64,000 nucleotides of DNA from Rickettsiella grylli (lineage in GTDB: Bacteria > Pseudomonadota > Gammaproteobacteria > Diplorickettsiales > Diplorickettsiaceae): assembly GCF_000168295.1 (NCBI RefSeq), contig NZ_AAQJ02000001.1:1017001-1081000 (forward strand), written 5' to 3'. Below the pieces are notes generated by a model. It saw only the letters and a list, made by a program, of their open reading frames with translations. It searched no databases and had not been told where the DNA came from. The position numbers and the translations under genes were made by a program. The first letter of the stretch is position 1. The number at the start of each line of letters is the position of its first letter. Shown here piece after piece: positions 15,941 to 26,369 of this stretch.

Positions 15941-17698
15941 TTAGCGCTCATGAAGGGTTGTCAACATTAAGTGATATAATTGTTTTTTTTCCTGTACGTT
16001 TAACCCCGTTTGTTTTCCTTGTTGTAATAAATTATCAATTTGGTTTTCTATAACGGATTTCTTTAAAAATTTGAGTAAATCATCAAATTCTGCTTGTACA
16101 CCTGATTTCGGAATTGTGATCGAATAGCCCATCAGTTGTTTAAGAATTTTGTAATGGACTTCATCGTCTCGCCAATATTCAAGGAGCATTGCACTGGTTA
16201 ATTCGGGTTGTTGTTTGATAACCGAAAATAATTGAACCAATAAATCACTGCCGGGTAATTTTAATGTATTTAAGATTTGACATTGTTTATCAGAAAGTGA
16301 TTGAGCAATGTGTGGGAATTGTATTAATAGCGCAATGGCCAAACGCATCGGAGAAAAACGATTGACTTTACTGACTGGATTTATTTTTTTTTGCATTGTT
16401 TTAAGAGGGTGATTGGTGGTATGCGTGGTTATTTTTTTCAGTGTCATCACATCGATATTCACTAAACGCGCTAATTGCTCAAATAATTTATATTGCATAA
16501 TGCCTTGCGTCACTTTTTCAATCAGTGGAACTGCTAATTTCGCTAAACGCGCTTTACCTTCTAATTGAGTAATATCCACTTGCGCTAACAATCCGCTAAA
16601 CAAAAATTCGGTGAGAGACTGTGCCTGTTCCATAAAAGTCATAAATTCATCCGCTCCTTTTTTTTGTATAAAAGAATCCGGATCTTCTCCATGGGGTAAG
16701 CATAAAAAACGGAATATATAACCGTCGGTTAACAACGCTAAACTTTGCTCGAGTACACGCCACGCTGCCTTCTTACCCGCAGAATCGCCATCAAAGCAAA
16801 AAATTATTTCTTGCGTATGACTCATGAGTCGACTGAGTTGATCGCGACTCATTGCTGTCCCTAACGTCGCGACCGCAAAAGGAAACCCTGCTTGAAATAA
16901 GGCTAAAACATCCATATAGCCTTCTACCACCAGAATACGTTCAACATGGCGATTATGCTGAAAGACCTCATAAAGGCCATACAGTTCTTTCCCTTTATGA
17001 AAAAGCAATGTTTCCGGTGAATTTAAATACTTGGGTTCCCCTTGAGTGACTGTGCGACCACCAAATCCAATAACACGTCCCTTTCTATCACGAATAGGGA
17101 ATAATACTCTGTCACGAAAACGATCATAATAACCTTGACCTTTGGATTTTTTGATTAATAAACCGACCGTCAATAAACGTTCTGTCTCCTTTTTAAAGGC
17201 TTTCAATAAGGTATCCCAACCCAAAGGGGCATAACCTAAACGGAACTGTGTCATTATCTCGTCAGAAAGATTTCTTTGCTTTAGATAATAACGTACCGTT
17301 TTATTTTGTTGGCGTTCGTTCGCATAAAACTGAGCAACTTCTTCTAATAGCGTATAAAGATTAGCGGAGTCCTTATAAACTTCTTGCTGTTTTGCAGCGT
17401 GTGGAATTTCCATACCCAACGATTCTGCTAAGATGCTTACCGCCTCGAGGAAACTGAGTTTTTCATAATCCATTAAAAAATTGAACGCATTTCCACTGAT
17501 AGCGCAACCAAAGCAATAATAAAATTGTTTTTCGGGAGTCACTGTAAAGGAAGGGGTTTTTTCGGAATGAAAAGGACAACAGGCAATATAATTTTTCCCT
17601 TTTTTTCGCAATGGAACGCGCGCATCAATCAGCTGCACGATATCAACGCGCGCTAAAAGTTCATTAATAAACTCCTGCGGAATAGGTGCTATTGACAT
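15941..17698 (-). CDS. dnaG: DNA primase
   Basis: Synthesises RNA primers at the replication fork. Domains in order: CHC2 zinc ribbon with Cys41, His44, Cys62 and Cys65 (CCPFH … YYCFGC); the RNA polymerase basic core; the Toprim fold with VVEGYMDVLALFQAGF and the metal-binding FCFDGDSAGKKAAWR; and a helical C-terminal region that contacts DnaB. 585 residues, normal length. Part of the macromolecular-synthesis operon rpsU-yqeY-dnaG, 78 bases after yqeY. The usual next gene, rpoD, is absent; 191 AT-rich bases separate it from ald. Confidence 0.97.
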   Translation of the reverse strand: MSIAPIPQEFINELLARVDIVQLIDARVPLRKKGKNYIACCPFHSEKTPSFTVTPEKQFYYCFGCAISGNAFNFLMDYEKLSFLEAVSILAESLGMEIPHAAKQQEVYKDSANLYTLLEEVAQFYANERQQNKTVRYYLKQRNLSDEIMTQFRLGYAPLGWDTLLKAFKKETERLLTVGLLIKKSKGQGYYDRFRDRVLFPIRDRKGRVIGFGGRTVTQGEPKYLNSPETLLFHKGKELYGLYEVFQHNRHVERILVVEGYMDVLALFQAGFPFAVATLGTAMSRDQLSRLMSHTQEIIFCFDGDSAGKKAAWRVLEQSLALLTDGYIFRFLCLPHGEDPDSFIQKKGADEFMTFMEQAQSLTEFLFSGLLAQVDITQLEGKARLAKLAVPLIEKVTQGIMQYKLFEQLARLVNIDVMTLKKITTHTTNHPLKTMQKKINPVSKVNRFSPMRLAIALLIQFPHIAQSLSDKQCQILNTLKLPGSDLLVQLFSVIKQQPELTSAMLLEYWRDDEVHYKILKQLMGYSITIPKSGVQAEFDDLLKFLKKSVIENQIDNLLQQGKQTGLNVQEKKQLYHLMLTTLHER

Positions 17699-17776
17699 AT
17701 ATTCCTGATAGAAAATAGACGACTTTAGTCAATGAAACTTAAGTCTTTTGCAGAAATAAAAAAGCAGATAACTTTT

Positions 17777-18232
17777 CTAAGGCCCCAAACGTGCTTTAAT
17801 TTTTTTACTAATCTGCGTCATATCCGCACGACCTTGAATCCTTTCTTTCAGTTCTGCCATGACCTTTCCCATATCTTTAACGGAGGTAGCGCCTACTTTG
17901 GTAATAGACTCGGATAATAGCCGATCAATATCGGCCTCACTTAAAGGTTCAGGCAAATACATTTGAATAACATTGACTTCCAAACGTTCTTGTTCCGCTA
18001 AATCATCACGCTTCGCCTTGCCAAATTGTTGAATGGAATCGCGACGTTGCTTAATCATTTTATTCAGTATTTGTGTAATACGCTTATCATCCACTTCAAT
18101 GCGCTCATCCACTTCAACTTGTTTAATTTCAGCCGAAATAAGCCGCATCACATTGAGACGCTGCTTGTCCTGCGTTCGAAGGGCCGTTTTCGTATCTTCC
18201 TGAATGCGCTGTTTGAGCGTTGCCATCATCAT
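17777..18232 (-). CDS. GatB/YqeY domain-containing protein
   Basis: A 151-residue protein of the YqeY family, related to the tail domain of the GatB subunit of Glu-tRNA amidotransferase. Stand-alone members probably bind tRNA but their role is not established. Recognisable by NVMRLISAEIKQVEVDER near the start, QRRDSIQQFGKAKRDDLAEQE in the middle and MYLPEPLSEADID, followed by the KDMGKVMAELKERIQGRADM tail. Its location between rpsU and dnaG is widely conserved. Three consecutive Met codons at the start leave the precise initiation codon open; two bases separate it from the rpsU stop. Confidence 0.93.
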   Translation of the reverse strand: MMMATLKQRIQEDTKTALRTQDKQRLNVMRLISAEIKQVEVDERIEVDDKRITQILNKMIKQRRDSIQQFGKAKRDDLAEQERLEVNVIQMYLPEPLSEADIDRLLSESITKVGATSVKDMGKVMAELKERIQGRADMTQISKKIKARLGP

Positions 18233-18234
18233 GT

Positions 18235-18462
18235 TTAGTGCTTACGTTTGGTTTTAGCGATAAAACAAGGATTATCACGCATCAAACGCTTGCGACAACG
18301 TTTCACTGCTGCAGCAAAACGACGCTTGCGTGCCTCAGTCGGTTTCTCGTAGTATTCTCGACGTCGCACTTCAGCGAAAATACCTGACTTCTCACAGGCA
18401 CGCTTGTAACGACGGATTGCTGATTCGAGTGTTTCGCTGGTTTTAAGTATTACGCCAGGCAT
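18235..18462 (-). CDS. rpsU: 30S ribosomal protein S21
   Basis: Small basic protein near the mRNA 3'-anti-Shine-Dalgarno region, needed for initiation. Core [20 protein letters not shown] is typical. The frame opens at a GTG (18471), but the ATG at 18462 has GAGGAAG at proper spacing, giving [10 protein letters not shown] and 75 residues. First gene of rpsU-yqeY-dnaG, divergent from tsaD with about 60 bases between starts. Confidence 0.95.
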   Translation of the reverse strand: MPGVILKTSETLESAIRRYKRACEKSGIFAEVRRREYYEKPTEARKRRFAAAVKRCRKRLMRDNPCFIAKTKRKH

Positions 18463-18523
18463 GTAGTACACTTCCTCAATTAAAGTTAAAATAGGTGCTA
18501 ATTCTAACCAGCAATCTCTAAAA

Positions 18524-19582
18524 ATGCAAAGTTTCTATTCAAAAAAAACTCATTGCCAACCCCAAAAGATCGCTTGTGTATTAGGGATTGAGACCTCTTG
18601 CGACGAAACGGGTATCGCGCTCTACCATGGCCAAAAAGGTCTCCTTGCTCATACGTTATATAGCCAAATTGAGCTTCATAATCGCTATGGGGGGGTTGTT
18701 CCAGAACTTGCCTCACGTGATCATATACTCAAAATATTACCCTTACTTCAAGAAACCTTATCTGCTGCTCATCTTTCGCTCTCAGCCATTAATGGGATCG
18801 CTTATTGTTCAGGCCCTGGTCTTGCTGGCGCACTCTTAGTCGGCGCAACCTTTGGGCGTAGTTTAGGTTGGGCCCTTGGCATTCCAAGCTTAGGTGTCCA
18901 TCACATGGAAGCGCATTTGCTTGCGCCGATGTTGGACGACCCAATGCCTGAATTTCCGTTTCTTGCATTACTCGTTTCAGGCGGTCATACCTTATTAGCG
19001 GAGGTAACCCATATTGGCCGCTATAAAATTTTAGGGGTAAGTCTTGATGACGCAGCCGGTGAAGCATTTGATAAAACAGCCCAATTATTAGGGCTCGCCT
19101 ATCCAGGCGGGCCTGCTATTGCGGCTTTCGCTGAAAAAGGGAAATCGAAACAATACCAATTTCCACGACCGATGCTGAATAGACCGGATTGTCATTTTAG
19201 TTTTAGTGGTCTTAAAACCTTCGTGAATACAACGTTTAAAAATAGCGATAAAACCGATCAAACAAAAGCCAATATTGCTTATGAATTTCAATCTGCCGTG
19301 GTGGATACCCTCGTTGCAAAAACCGCGCGCGCTTTAAATCAAACGGGTTTAGGTCGTTTAGTCGTTGCCGGGGGTGTCGCGGCGAATACCCAGCTCAGAA
19401 AAGCACTTAAGACGCTGGCAACCCAACAAAATGTTTCACTTTATTATCCACAACCTCGTTTTTGTACCGATAATGGCGCCATGATTGCTTATTTAGGTTA
19501 TCGACGTTTGAATTTAGGACAATATGATAATGATTTAATCATAAGAACGATTGCTCGTTATCCTCTCGACCAATTAGATTAA
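18524..19582 (+). CDS. tsaD: tRNA N6-adenosine threonylcarbamoyltransferase TsaD
   Basis: Transfers the threonylcarbamoyl group to A37 of ANN-decoding tRNAs, working with TsaB, TsaC and TsaE. ASKHA-fold protein: [16 protein letters not shown] at the start, the metal-binding HHMEAH (two His), the substrate region [12 protein letters not shown], and [15 protein letters not shown] containing the third metal ligand. At 352 residues it has about 17 residues ([13 protein letters not shown]) before the usual start; no alternative start codon lies closer. Classical neighbour of rpsU, transcribed divergently. Confidence 0.96.
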   Translation: MQSFYSKKTHCQPQKIACVLGIETSCDETGIALYHGQKGLLAHTLYSQIELHNRYGGVVPELASRDHILKILPLLQETLSAAHLSLSAINGIAYCSGPGLAGALLVGATFGRSLGWALGIPSLGVHHMEAHLLAPMLDDPMPEFPFLALLVSGGHTLLAEVTHIGRYKILGVSLDDAAGEAFDKTAQLLGLAYPGGPAIAAFAEKGKSKQYQFPRPMLNRPDCHFSFSGLKTFVNTTFKNSDKTDQTKANIAYEFQSAVVDTLVAKTARALNQTGLGRLVVAGGVAANTQLRKALKTLATQQNVSLYYPQPRFCTDNGAMIAYLGYRRLNLGQYDNDLIIRTIARYPLDQLD

Positions 19583-19623
19583 AGATGATTGGCCTATCCT
19601 CGTTTTTGTGGTCGTTTGTAACG

Positions 19624-20220
19624 TTATTTTTTATTGAATACACGTCGGTTTAATTGAGGTTCTTTTCCTTGAAATAAACGTTTAATATTTGAAGCGTGAC
19701 CGGCTATTAATAACAACGTTATGAGAAAGATAGGAAAATAAACCGAAAAAGAATACGCGTAAAATGCATAAAAAAATGTCACTAGTGAAGCCGCCATGGA
19801 TGCAACTGAAATATAACGAAAGAGGATGAGTACAACGCTCCAGCTTAATAGGCCGACTACGCCTAAAGGCCATGCCACAGCAAACAATCCACCCCATGCC
19901 GTTGCAACTCCTTTTCCCCCACGAAAACCAAAAAAAACAGGAAAAAGATGACCGATAAAAGCAAAAAAAGCCACCCACGCTAAAGAGGATAACGATAAAC
20001 CTAACCACTTAGCGACCATCACCGGAATCCATCCTTTCAAAAGATCACCGAACAAAACCAGTGCCGCTAATTTTTTTCCACCCAACCTTAAGACATTGCT
20101 TGCCCCTGGATTTTTAGAACCTTGCGTACGAGGATCCGGTAGATTTGCAAATCGACTAACAATAATCGCACTGGATACTGAACCCAATAAGTAAGCCATT
20201 AAAAAAAATAGCAATTGCAT
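19624..20220 (-). CDS. plsY: Glycerol-3-phosphate acyltransferase PlsY
   Basis: Inner-membrane enzyme that moves an acyl group from acyl-phosphate to glycerol-3-phosphate, the first step of phospholipid synthesis. 198 residues with five or so membrane helices. The three family motifs are present: YLLGSVSSAIIVSR near the start, GSKNPGASNVLRLGGKKLA, and FRGGKGVATAWG. The C-terminus is basic, as usual. Convergent with tsaD, leaving 41 bases between their ends. Confidence 0.95.
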   Translation of the reverse strand: MQLLFFLMAYLLGSVSSAIIVSRFANLPDPRTQGSKNPGASNVLRLGGKKLAALVLFGDLLKGWIPVMVAKWLGLSLSSLAWVAFFAFIGHLFPVFFGFRGGKGVATAWGGLFAVAWPLGVVGLLSWSVVLILFRYISVASMAASLVTFFYAFYAYSFSVYFPIFLITLLLIAGHASNIKRLFQGKEPQLNRRVFNKK

Positions 20221-20485
20221 AAATTTTCCTCTATCAATACAATCCTCACGAAGGTTCCATTCAGCACGTCTTTCATTACATAAACGCCTATATCATTAAT
20301 TTTAGGTTTCAAGTTCTAAATAGTCGCATCTTGAACGGTTGCCAGGGTATACTATAAACGATAAATAATTTTTGTGATAAAAAATTGCGATGCATCTCAT
20401 TGCGTAGCCACTTTTCATATGGAAAATTTTTTAGAACGTTTATTTTTGTAGATTATTTTTAGTAATAATGATTAAAGAGCTTTAC

Positions 20486-21031
20486 ATGACGCCTAAAGCA
20501 GGTAATTTAATTTGGATCGATCTCGAGATGACAGGACTTGATACCAATCAAGATAAAATCATTGAGATTGCGACCATTATCACCGATTCTCAATTAGAAA
20601 TTATAGAAGAAGGTCCTGTGTTTGCCATTTTTCAATCTGAATCTATCTTGACCCATATGGATGATTGGAATAAACGCCAACATAAGAACTCGGGTTTACT
20701 CGATAGAGTCAGACTCAGTAAAATGACCGAAGAGGAAGCCGAAAAACAAACGTTAGAGTTTATTATGAAACATGTTCCTCCTCAGAAATCACCTATGTGC
20801 GGGAATAGTATTTGTCAGGACCGTCGTTTTTTAGCGCGCTGTATGCCTGTATTAGAAAACTATTTTCATTATAGAAATTTGGATGTGAGTACATTGAAGG
20901 AGCTTGCTTATCGCTGGAGCCCCAATCTTTTAGGTGCCTACAAAAAAAAATCAAAGCATTTAGCCTTAGAAGACGTGCGAGATTCTATTAATGAACTCCG
21001 TTATTATCGGGAGCATTTATTTAAACTTTAA
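20486..21031 (+). CDS. orn: Oligoribonuclease
   Basis: 3'-5' exonuclease that degrades di- to pentaribonucleotides at the end of RNA turnover, and pGpG from c-di-GMP breakdown. DEDDh family: [11 protein letters not shown] supplies the first Asp and Glu, [11 protein letters not shown] the third acid, and [11 protein letters not shown] the His and final Asp. The frame opens at 20468, but the ATG at 20486 has AAAGAG six bases upstream and begins [12 protein letters not shown], giving 181 residues as in relatives. Confidence 0.95.
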   Translation: MTPKAGNLIWIDLEMTGLDTNQDKIIEIATIITDSQLEIIEEGPVFAIFQSESILTHMDDWNKRQHKNSGLLDRVRLSKMTEEEAEKQTLEFIMKHVPPQKSPMCGNSICQDRRFLARCMPVLENYFHYRNLDVSTLKELAYRWSPNLLGAYKKKSKHLALEDVRDSINELRYYREHLFKL

Positions 21032-21170
21032 AGATACTTTAAATTGGCTTTTTACCGCTAAGAAGACAAGGTTGATACCTTGTTCTTCAATCGAATAGAT
21101 TCGAGAAGGCAGACCCACTTTTAAACTTGAATGAGAAATAAGTCTATTTTAAAAAAATGTGAGATACATG

Positions 21171-21740
21171 ATGACTGTCTATACCACCAATGAATTAAAA
21201 AACAGTATGAAGGTTATGTTAGATAATGACCCTTATGTCATATTGGAAAATAATTATGTAAAACCAGGGAAAGGACAAGCGTTTAATCGGATAAAATTAC
21301 GTAATTTAAAAAACAATCGCGTGATCGAACGTACGTTAAAATCGGGTGATACGCTGCAAGCGGCCGATGTATTTGATATTGAGGTTCATTATCTTTATAA
21401 CGATAGTCATATTTGGCATTTTATGGATCCGGTCACATTTGAGCAATACGCCGCTGACCGTCAAGTAGTCAATCAAGCCAAATTATGGTTAAAAGAACAA
21501 GACTTATGCATTTTAACCTTATTTAATGGAAGCCCTTTGTGTGTAACGCCCCCCAATTTTGTTAATTTAAAAATAGTAGAAACTGATCCGGGCCTACGTG
21601 GTGATACCTCAGGCGGAGGTGGGAAACCCGCTCGTTTAGAAACAGGCGCTATCGTACGCGTTCCTTTATTTGTCCAAACAGGCGAATTAATTAAAGTGGA
21701 TACGCGGACTGGGGAATATCTTTCCCGCATAAAAGAATAG
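21171..21740 (+). CDS. efp: Elongation factor P
   Basis: Binds between the P and E sites to rescue ribosomes stalled at polyproline. 189 residues from the ATG at 21171, matching the E. coli length and phase ([17 protein letters not shown]); GAG lies seven bases upstream. Longer starts (GTG 21159, ATG 21168) are less likely. The modification loop VKPGKGQAF has Lys34, the residue beta-lysylated by EpmA in gammaproteobacteria; epmA is not in this window. The end, [10 protein letters not shown], is typical. Confidence 0.95.
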   Translation: MTVYTTNELKNSMKVMLDNDPYVILENNYVKPGKGQAFNRIKLRNLKNNRVIERTLKSGDTLQAADVFDIEVHYLYNDSHIWHFMDPVTFEQYAADRQVVNQAKLWLKEQDLCILTLFNGSPLCVTPPNFVNLKIVETDPGLRGDTSGGGGKPARLETGAIVRVPLFVQTGELIKVDTRTGEYLSRIKE

Positions 21741-21833
21741 ATTCTATTATGATTGCTCTAAAAAGAAAATTTTAGCGTTTTTGACAAAAACGCGCAGTAA
21801 GGTAAGCGATTTCCCTCGTAATATCATCTACTC

Positions 21834-21870
21834 TAAAAAAAGATGGATGATCTAAAAAAATCATCCATCT
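21834..21870 (-). terminator. Rho-independent terminator of the small Asn/Pro/His-rich protein gene
   Basis: A perfect 11-bp stem, AGATGGATGAT (21841-21851) with ATCATCCATCT (21860-21870), followed on the minus strand by a run of T. Confidence 0.75.
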
Positions 21871-21936
21871 CAGTTGCGCTCCTGCTCCAATCAAATGCTA
21901 AAAAAATTTAGCAAAACTTTCCAAAAGCCTTACATT

Positions 21937-22128
21937 TTAACGTTTGTCTTTTTGACCTGGCCATTGTGGTTTATTTGGATTGTTTGGGTTATGCTCCGGA
22001 TTGTGTCCTGGATTGTGTTTGTTAGGTTCTTGATTGGGGTTATGGCCTGGCCATTGTGGTTTGTGACCTTGGCTTTGAAAAGGATTTTTTTGTTGTTTCT
22101 TATCGTGAGGAAATTTACCTTTGTTCAT
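21937..22128 (-). CDS. Small Asn/Pro/His-rich hydrophilic protein
   Basis: A 63-residue very hydrophilic, low-complexity protein: MNKGKFPHDKKQQKNPFQ, then repeats of HNPG/HNPE/NPN units flanked by two copies of KPQWPG. The ATG at 22128 has a strong AGGAG six bases upstream, and a clean terminator follows at 21834-21870, so this is a real, independently expressed gene. The frame extends upstream to 22179 without initiation signals. Similar tiny proteins are scattered in gammaproteobacteria without known function; likely intrinsically disordered. The remaining bases up to truB (22129-22352) hold only an A/T-rich leader and a CCCCTCGGGG palindrome. Confidence 0.7.
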   Translation of the reverse strand: MNKGKFPHDKKQQKNPFQSQGHKPQWPGHNPNQEPNKHNPGHNPEHNPNNPNKPQWPGQKDKR

Positions 22129-22352
22129 ATGAGCTCCTAATTTAAACAATTCAATACGTCTCTCCTTTAAGCCTAGCAAAGACCGTATTAATTACCATAA
22201 GATTGCTATTGATTGATTAAAATATAGCCAAGTTAACCCCTCGGGGCGTCAATACACGCAACATTTAAAAAACGGATTCATTGCCAGGAAATCTCATGAG
22301 AATAACCTTTATCGCATTCAGTATAAAATTTGACCGTTAAAACGATTCCAAA

Positions 22353-23282
22353 TTAAAATCCTGATTTATTAAAGTCAATTAAACGCCGAGGCATAACACG
22401 CCCATTTTCCAAAATTTCGCCGATGCCAATAAAACGATCATTTTCTTTTAGACACAAGCGCAACAAACCTTGTTTTGGCAAATTAGGTAATAAGAGAGTT
22501 CGTCCGCAATAGAGATAATAGGCGGCGGCCTGCGAGACTTTAAAAATAGGCCATTCACTTAACAAACTGTCTAAGTTCAATAATTTTTCATAGCGTTCAT
22601 TTTGGCTTAACGCCTGTAATTCATCTAAACTCACCATTTGATCCGCACAATAATTAGCCACGCCTAAGCGACGCAAATTCTGTACATAAGCACCACAACC
22701 CAAGGATTCACCAATATCTTCAATTAAGGTACGGATATACGTTCCTTTACTACATTTAATTTCTAGACTCAGTACGCTTTTATCTTCATTGGATTCAAGT
22801 AAGTGTAAACAATGTATCTTAACGGTTCGTGGGCGACGTTCAACAACGATACCTTGTCGCGCTAATTTATATAACGGCTGGCCTTTGTATTTTAAAGCTG
22901 AAAACATCGGTGGTGTTTGTAAAATTGACCCACGAAAGTGAGACAAAATAGCTTCGAGTTCGTTAAGGGAATAGTCCGCAATAGGACACGATTTAATTAC
23001 TTCACCCTCAGCGTCTCCCGTATTGGTTTTAATACCCAAACGCGCACTCACCACATAACGTTTATCCGCATTGAGTAGAAATTGAGAAAATTTGGTGGCT
23101 TCTCCAAGACATAAAGGTAACAAACCCGTTGCTAACGGATCGAGACTCCCGGTATGCCCAATTTTATCGGCTAAAAATAATTGCTTAACTTTTTGTAAAG
23201 CCTGATTTGATGTCATTCCCTTCGGCTTATCAAGCAATAAAATACCTGTTATTGCGCGTTTTTTAGAACGTAGAGCCTGCAT
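22353..23282 (-). CDS. truB: tRNA pseudouridine(55) synthase
   Basis: Makes pseudouridine 55 in the T loop of nearly all tRNAs. GILLLDKPKGMTSNQAL and IGHTGSLDPLATGLLPLCLG hold the catalytic Asp; SALKYKGQPLYKLARQG and CSKGTYIRTLIEDIG are the other family motifs. 309 residues including a C-terminal PUA-like domain (from about residue 245). Last gene of the metY-nusA operon seen here; rpsO and pnp, which follow in E. coli, are not downstream. Confidence 0.96.
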   Translation of the reverse strand: MQALRSKKRAITGILLLDKPKGMTSNQALQKVKQLFLADKIGHTGSLDPLATGLLPLCLGEATKFSQFLLNADKRYVVSARLGIKTNTGDAEGEVIKSCPIADYSLNELEAILSHFRGSILQTPPMFSALKYKGQPLYKLARQGIVVERRPRTVKIHCLHLLESNEDKSVLSLEIKCSKGTYIRTLIEDIGESLGCGAYVQNLRRLGVANYCADQMVSLDELQALSQNERYEKLLNLDSLLSEWPIFKVSQAAAYYLYCGRTLLLPNLPKQGLLRLCLKENDRFIGIGEILENGRVMPRRLIDFNKSGF

Positions 23283-23354
23283 AATTTATTCTTTATTATA
23301 GTAAAAAACTATTTATTGATGTCTCTTTTCAATATTGATAGGGTTTCAAGAATT

Positions 23355-23747
23355 TTATTCAGTACGTTTTGATTTATCTTTAGTCATTGCTTGTTCAATT
23401 AAACAATGGAGTCGATGACTTTCCTCCAAAAAATCATCATAAAAAAATCGCAAACGAGGTATCTTATATAAATGTAAACGCTGAGCTAAGGCATAACGTA
23501 AACGAGCAGATGCTTTTCTTACTAATTGAACGGCTAATTCCTTATCTTTTTGTTTTTCGTCTGAATTTTCTACCGATAACTGCGTAAATAAGATATCCGC
23601 ATAAGAAAGATCTCGAGAAACTTTCACTGAGGTAATGGTAATGAATTTCAAACGACTGTCCGCTATTTCCTTGTTTAAAATATGATTGCTTAATTCTTTT
23701 TTAATAAGATCAGCAATACGCGCAACGCGATTAGAGTTCTTTTGCAT
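23355..23747 (-). CDS. rbfA: Ribosome-binding factor A
   Basis: Small KH-fold protein that binds the 30S subunit near helix 1 and is needed for late 16S maturation and cold adaptation. N-terminal NRVARIADLIKKELSNHI, the central KFITITSVKVSRDLSYADIL and the ending RLRFFYDDFLEESHRL are characteristic. 130 residues. Its start overlaps the infB stop by one base, indicating translational coupling. Confidence 0.95.
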   Translation of the reverse strand: MQKNSNRVARIADLIKKELSNHILNKEIADSRLKFITITSVKVSRDLSYADILFTQLSVENSDEKQKDKELAVQLVRKASARLRYALAQRLHLYKIPRLRFFYDDFLEESHRLHCLIEQAMTKDKSKRTE

Positions 23748-26188
23748 TAGACTGTTCTTGATATTGAAACACGTTCATAAACTTCGATCATATCGCCTAC
23801 TCGAATATCCGTAAAATTTTTTATGCCAATTCCACATTCCATACCATGACGAACCTCCGTTGCATCCTCTTTAAATCGACGTAAAGAATATAATTCACCT
23901 TCATAAATAACAACATTATCACGCAGTAATCGAATCGGTGCATTACGTTTGACTAAACCTTCTGTCACCATACATCCTGCAATAACACCCAGCTTCGCTG
24001 ATCGAAAAACTTCGCGAACTTCGGCTAAACCGAGAATTTTTTCTTTTATTTCTGGCGTAAGCAATCCATTCATGATGTTTTTAACTTGATCGATCAGGTC
24101 ATAAATAACGCTATAATAGTTCATGATGAGGCCTTCTTTTTCTACTGTTCTTTTCGCAGTAGCATCCGCTCGAACATTAAATCCTAAAATTAATGCTTTT
24201 GAAGCTAACGCGAGGTTCGCATCCGATTCGGTAATCGCACCGACCCCGATATAGACAATTTTTATTTTAACTTCAGAAGTAGACAGTTTATTTAAAGCTT
24301 CTTGTAAGGCTTCAGCAGATCCTTGCATATCGGTTTTTACAATTATATTTAACGTTTTAACTTGATTTTCATCGAGTTGACCAAAAATATCACCGGTTTT
24401 AAGCATTCGTTGTTGTGCTAATTTCGCTTCACGTAATTTCCCTTCACGAAATAAAGCAATTTCTCGTGCCTTTTTTTCATCGGCAACAACCACGGCTTCA
24501 TCTCCTGCCACTGGCGTACTGGATAAGCCCAGTACTTCAACAGGCATAGAAGGCCCTGCCGCTTCAACTAATTTTCCCTGTTCATCCAGTAATGCTCTGA
24601 CACGACCATAAGCCGTGCCCGCTAACAATAAATCACCTTTACGAAGTTTTCCCCGTTGCACTAATATCGTTACAACCGAACCTTTTCCTTTATCTAATCG
24701 TGACTCGATGACAATTCCTTGTCCGGGACCCTCGTATGGTGCTTTTAATTCAAGCACCTCTGCTTGAACCAATAGCGAATCTAATAAATCATCAACACCC
24801 TGACCTGTTTTTGCTGAAACAGGGATAAGCATCGTATCTCCACCCCATTCCTCAGGATTAAGACCTTGCTTCGCTAATTCATTTTTTATTCTGTCGAGAT
24901 CAGCTTCGGGTTTATCGATTTTGTTAATTGCAACGACGATAGGCACATTGGCTGCTTTCGCATGTTGAATCGCTTCGATGGTCTGTGGCATAACCCCATC
25001 ATCGGCTGCGACAACCAAAATAACAATATCGGTTACCCGTGTACCACGCGCTCGCATCGCTGTGAAAGCGGAATGACCCGGCGTGTCTAAAAAGGTAATA
25101 ACGCCTTTCGATATTTCGACATGATAAGCACCAATATGCTGTGTAATACCACCCGCTTCTTTCTGTGTCACTTTCGTTCGCCGAATGTAATCTAAAAGTG
25201 AGGTTTTTCCATGGTCAACATGGCCCATAATGGTCACTACGGGTGGGCGAGGCAATAATTCGCCCATTTTTTCTTGCGTTGTATGGATTAAACCTTCTTC
25301 TAATGCATTCGAACTCACGGGTTTTGCAACATGCCCCATTTCTTCTACCACGAGTATCGCCGTATCCTGGTCAATAACTTGGTTAATCGTGGCGATCACA
25401 CCTAATTTCATTAATGCTTTAATAATTTCAGCGGCCTTTATTGACATTTTTTGCGCTAAATCACCGACGGTAATCGTCTCGGGGATTTCAACTTCATGAA
25501 CAACCGCTATGACGGGTTTTTCAAATTGTTGCTGTAATAATTGACTCGGTCGTTTCGATTTTCCTGTTTTTTTACGATGACGGAATTGCTCATCGGATTC
25601 ATCTTCAAATTGATAAATCGCTTTGTGTCGATATTTCGCCATTTCTTTTTCTTTTAAATTGCGATTTTTATGTTTTTTATCGCGATCCACTCTTTCTGTA
25701 TTTTTTGGTAAGGCAATGACCAGCTTTTCACTGGGTGGCTTCGTTTTTTTAGAAGGAGATACAGGTGCTACCGCTTTTTCAGAACGAGGAACGTGTTCTT
25801 TCTTTTCTCCTCCACTGACAATTTCCGTTTCATCGATCGTTTTTTTAATTCCAGCCGTTTGCTTATCCTGCGTCTCTGTCATCGTCGATAATTTTTCAGT
25901 CGCTTGTTTTTTTTCTTGCTGTATTAAGGCTTCTTTTTCTTTGGCTTCATTCGCCCGATTCGTTTCTTCGTCAATTAAGCCCTCATTACTTTTCACATAC
26001 GTTCTTTTCTTGCGAACTTGTACTTTAATCGTTTTGGCTTTACCCGAAGTATCTTTGACTTTAAGCAAACTGGTACTTTTACGCGTCCGCGTTAATGTAA
26101 TCACTTTTTTAGCACTATCCACTGCGCCATCTTTACTCGATTCATTAAAAACCTTACTTTCAGTTTTATCTTTAATATTTTCTGTCAT
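23747..26188 (-). CDS. infB: Translation initiation factor IF-2
   Basis: GTPase that places initiator tRNA on the 30S subunit and promotes subunit joining. A long charged N-terminal region (about residues 1-230, rich in Lys/Glu) precedes the IF2N domain ([21 protein letters not shown]) and the G domain: [24 protein letters not shown] and NKIDKPEAD. Domains II-IV follow. 813 residues is somewhat shorter than E. coli (890), mainly in the low-complexity N-terminus. A small CTGTCA/TGACAG hairpin lies directly upstream of the AGGAGA ribosome site. Confidence 0.97.
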   Translation of the reverse strand: MTENIKDKTESKVFNESSKDGAVDSAKKVITLTRTRKSTSLLKVKDTSGKAKTIKVQVRKKRTYVKSNEGLIDEETNRANEAKEKEALIQQEKKQATEKLSTMTETQDKQTAGIKKTIDETEIVSGGEKKEHVPRSEKAVAPVSPSKKTKPPSEKLVIALPKNTERVDRDKKHKNRNLKEKEMAKYRHKAIYQFEDESDEQFRHRKKTGKSKRPSQLLQQQFEKPVIAVVHEVEIPETITVGDLAQKMSIKAAEIIKALMKLGVIATINQVIDQDTAILVVEEMGHVAKPVSSNALEEGLIHTTQEKMGELLPRPPVVTIMGHVDHGKTSLLDYIRRTKVTQKEAGGITQHIGAYHVEISKGVITFLDTPGHSAFTAMRARGTRVTDIVILVVAADDGVMPQTIEAIQHAKAANVPIVVAINKIDKPEADLDRIKNELAKQGLNPEEWGGDTMLIPVSAKTGQGVDDLLDSLLVQAEVLELKAPYEGPGQGIVIESRLDKGKGSVVTILVQRGKLRKGDLLLAGTAYGRVRALLDEQGKLVEAAGPSMPVEVLGLSSTPVAGDEAVVVADEKKAREIALFREGKLREAKLAQQRMLKTGDIFGQLDENQVKTLNIIVKTDMQGSAEALQEALNKLSTSEVKIKIVYIGVGAITESDANLALASKALILGFNVRADATAKRTVEKEGLIMNYYSVIYDLIDQVKNIMNGLLTPEIKEKILGLAEVREVFRSAKLGVIAGCMVTEGLVKRNAPIRLLRDNVVIYEGELYSLRRFKEDATEVRHGMECGIGIKNFTDIRVGDMIEVYERVSISRTV

Positions 26189-26200
26189 ATTATGCTTCTC

Positions 26201-26217
26201 CTGTCACTATTTGACAG
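26201..26217 (-). promoter_or_regulatory. Small hairpin abutting the infB ribosome binding site
   Basis: On the minus strand CTGTCA and TGACAG form a 6-bp stem with a five-base loop; the second arm runs directly into the AGGAGA Shine-Dalgarno sequence. It could modulate initiation, but the stem is short. Confidence 0.3.
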
Positions 26218-26369
26218 TGTCGAAAACCATTAAACACTTCATCATTTCCCGAAATACACGTGATGTATTGACGATAAAAACCTGTTAACTTCAAAAACAC
26301 ATTCAAATTTATTCAAATCCTCATTATTTTTCGTTACTTTTTTAGGTGGACAATAACTCCTTTCAACGC

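Noticed and set aside
21775..21793. GCGTTTTT/AAAAACGC hairpin after efp
   Set aside because: Stem is AT-rich and lacks a following T-run, so it is not convincing as a terminator.
21874..22140. 88-codon hydrophobic plus-strand ORF resembling a membrane protein
   Set aside because: It is the complement of the Asn/Pro/His-rich gene; the apparent Trp/Leu/Ile-rich character arises from antisense reading.
25623..26288. 221-codon plus-strand ORF opposite infB
   Set aside because: Shadow of the Lys/Glu-rich IF-2 N-terminal region; gives low-complexity Ser/Phe/Leu sequence typical of antisense frames.
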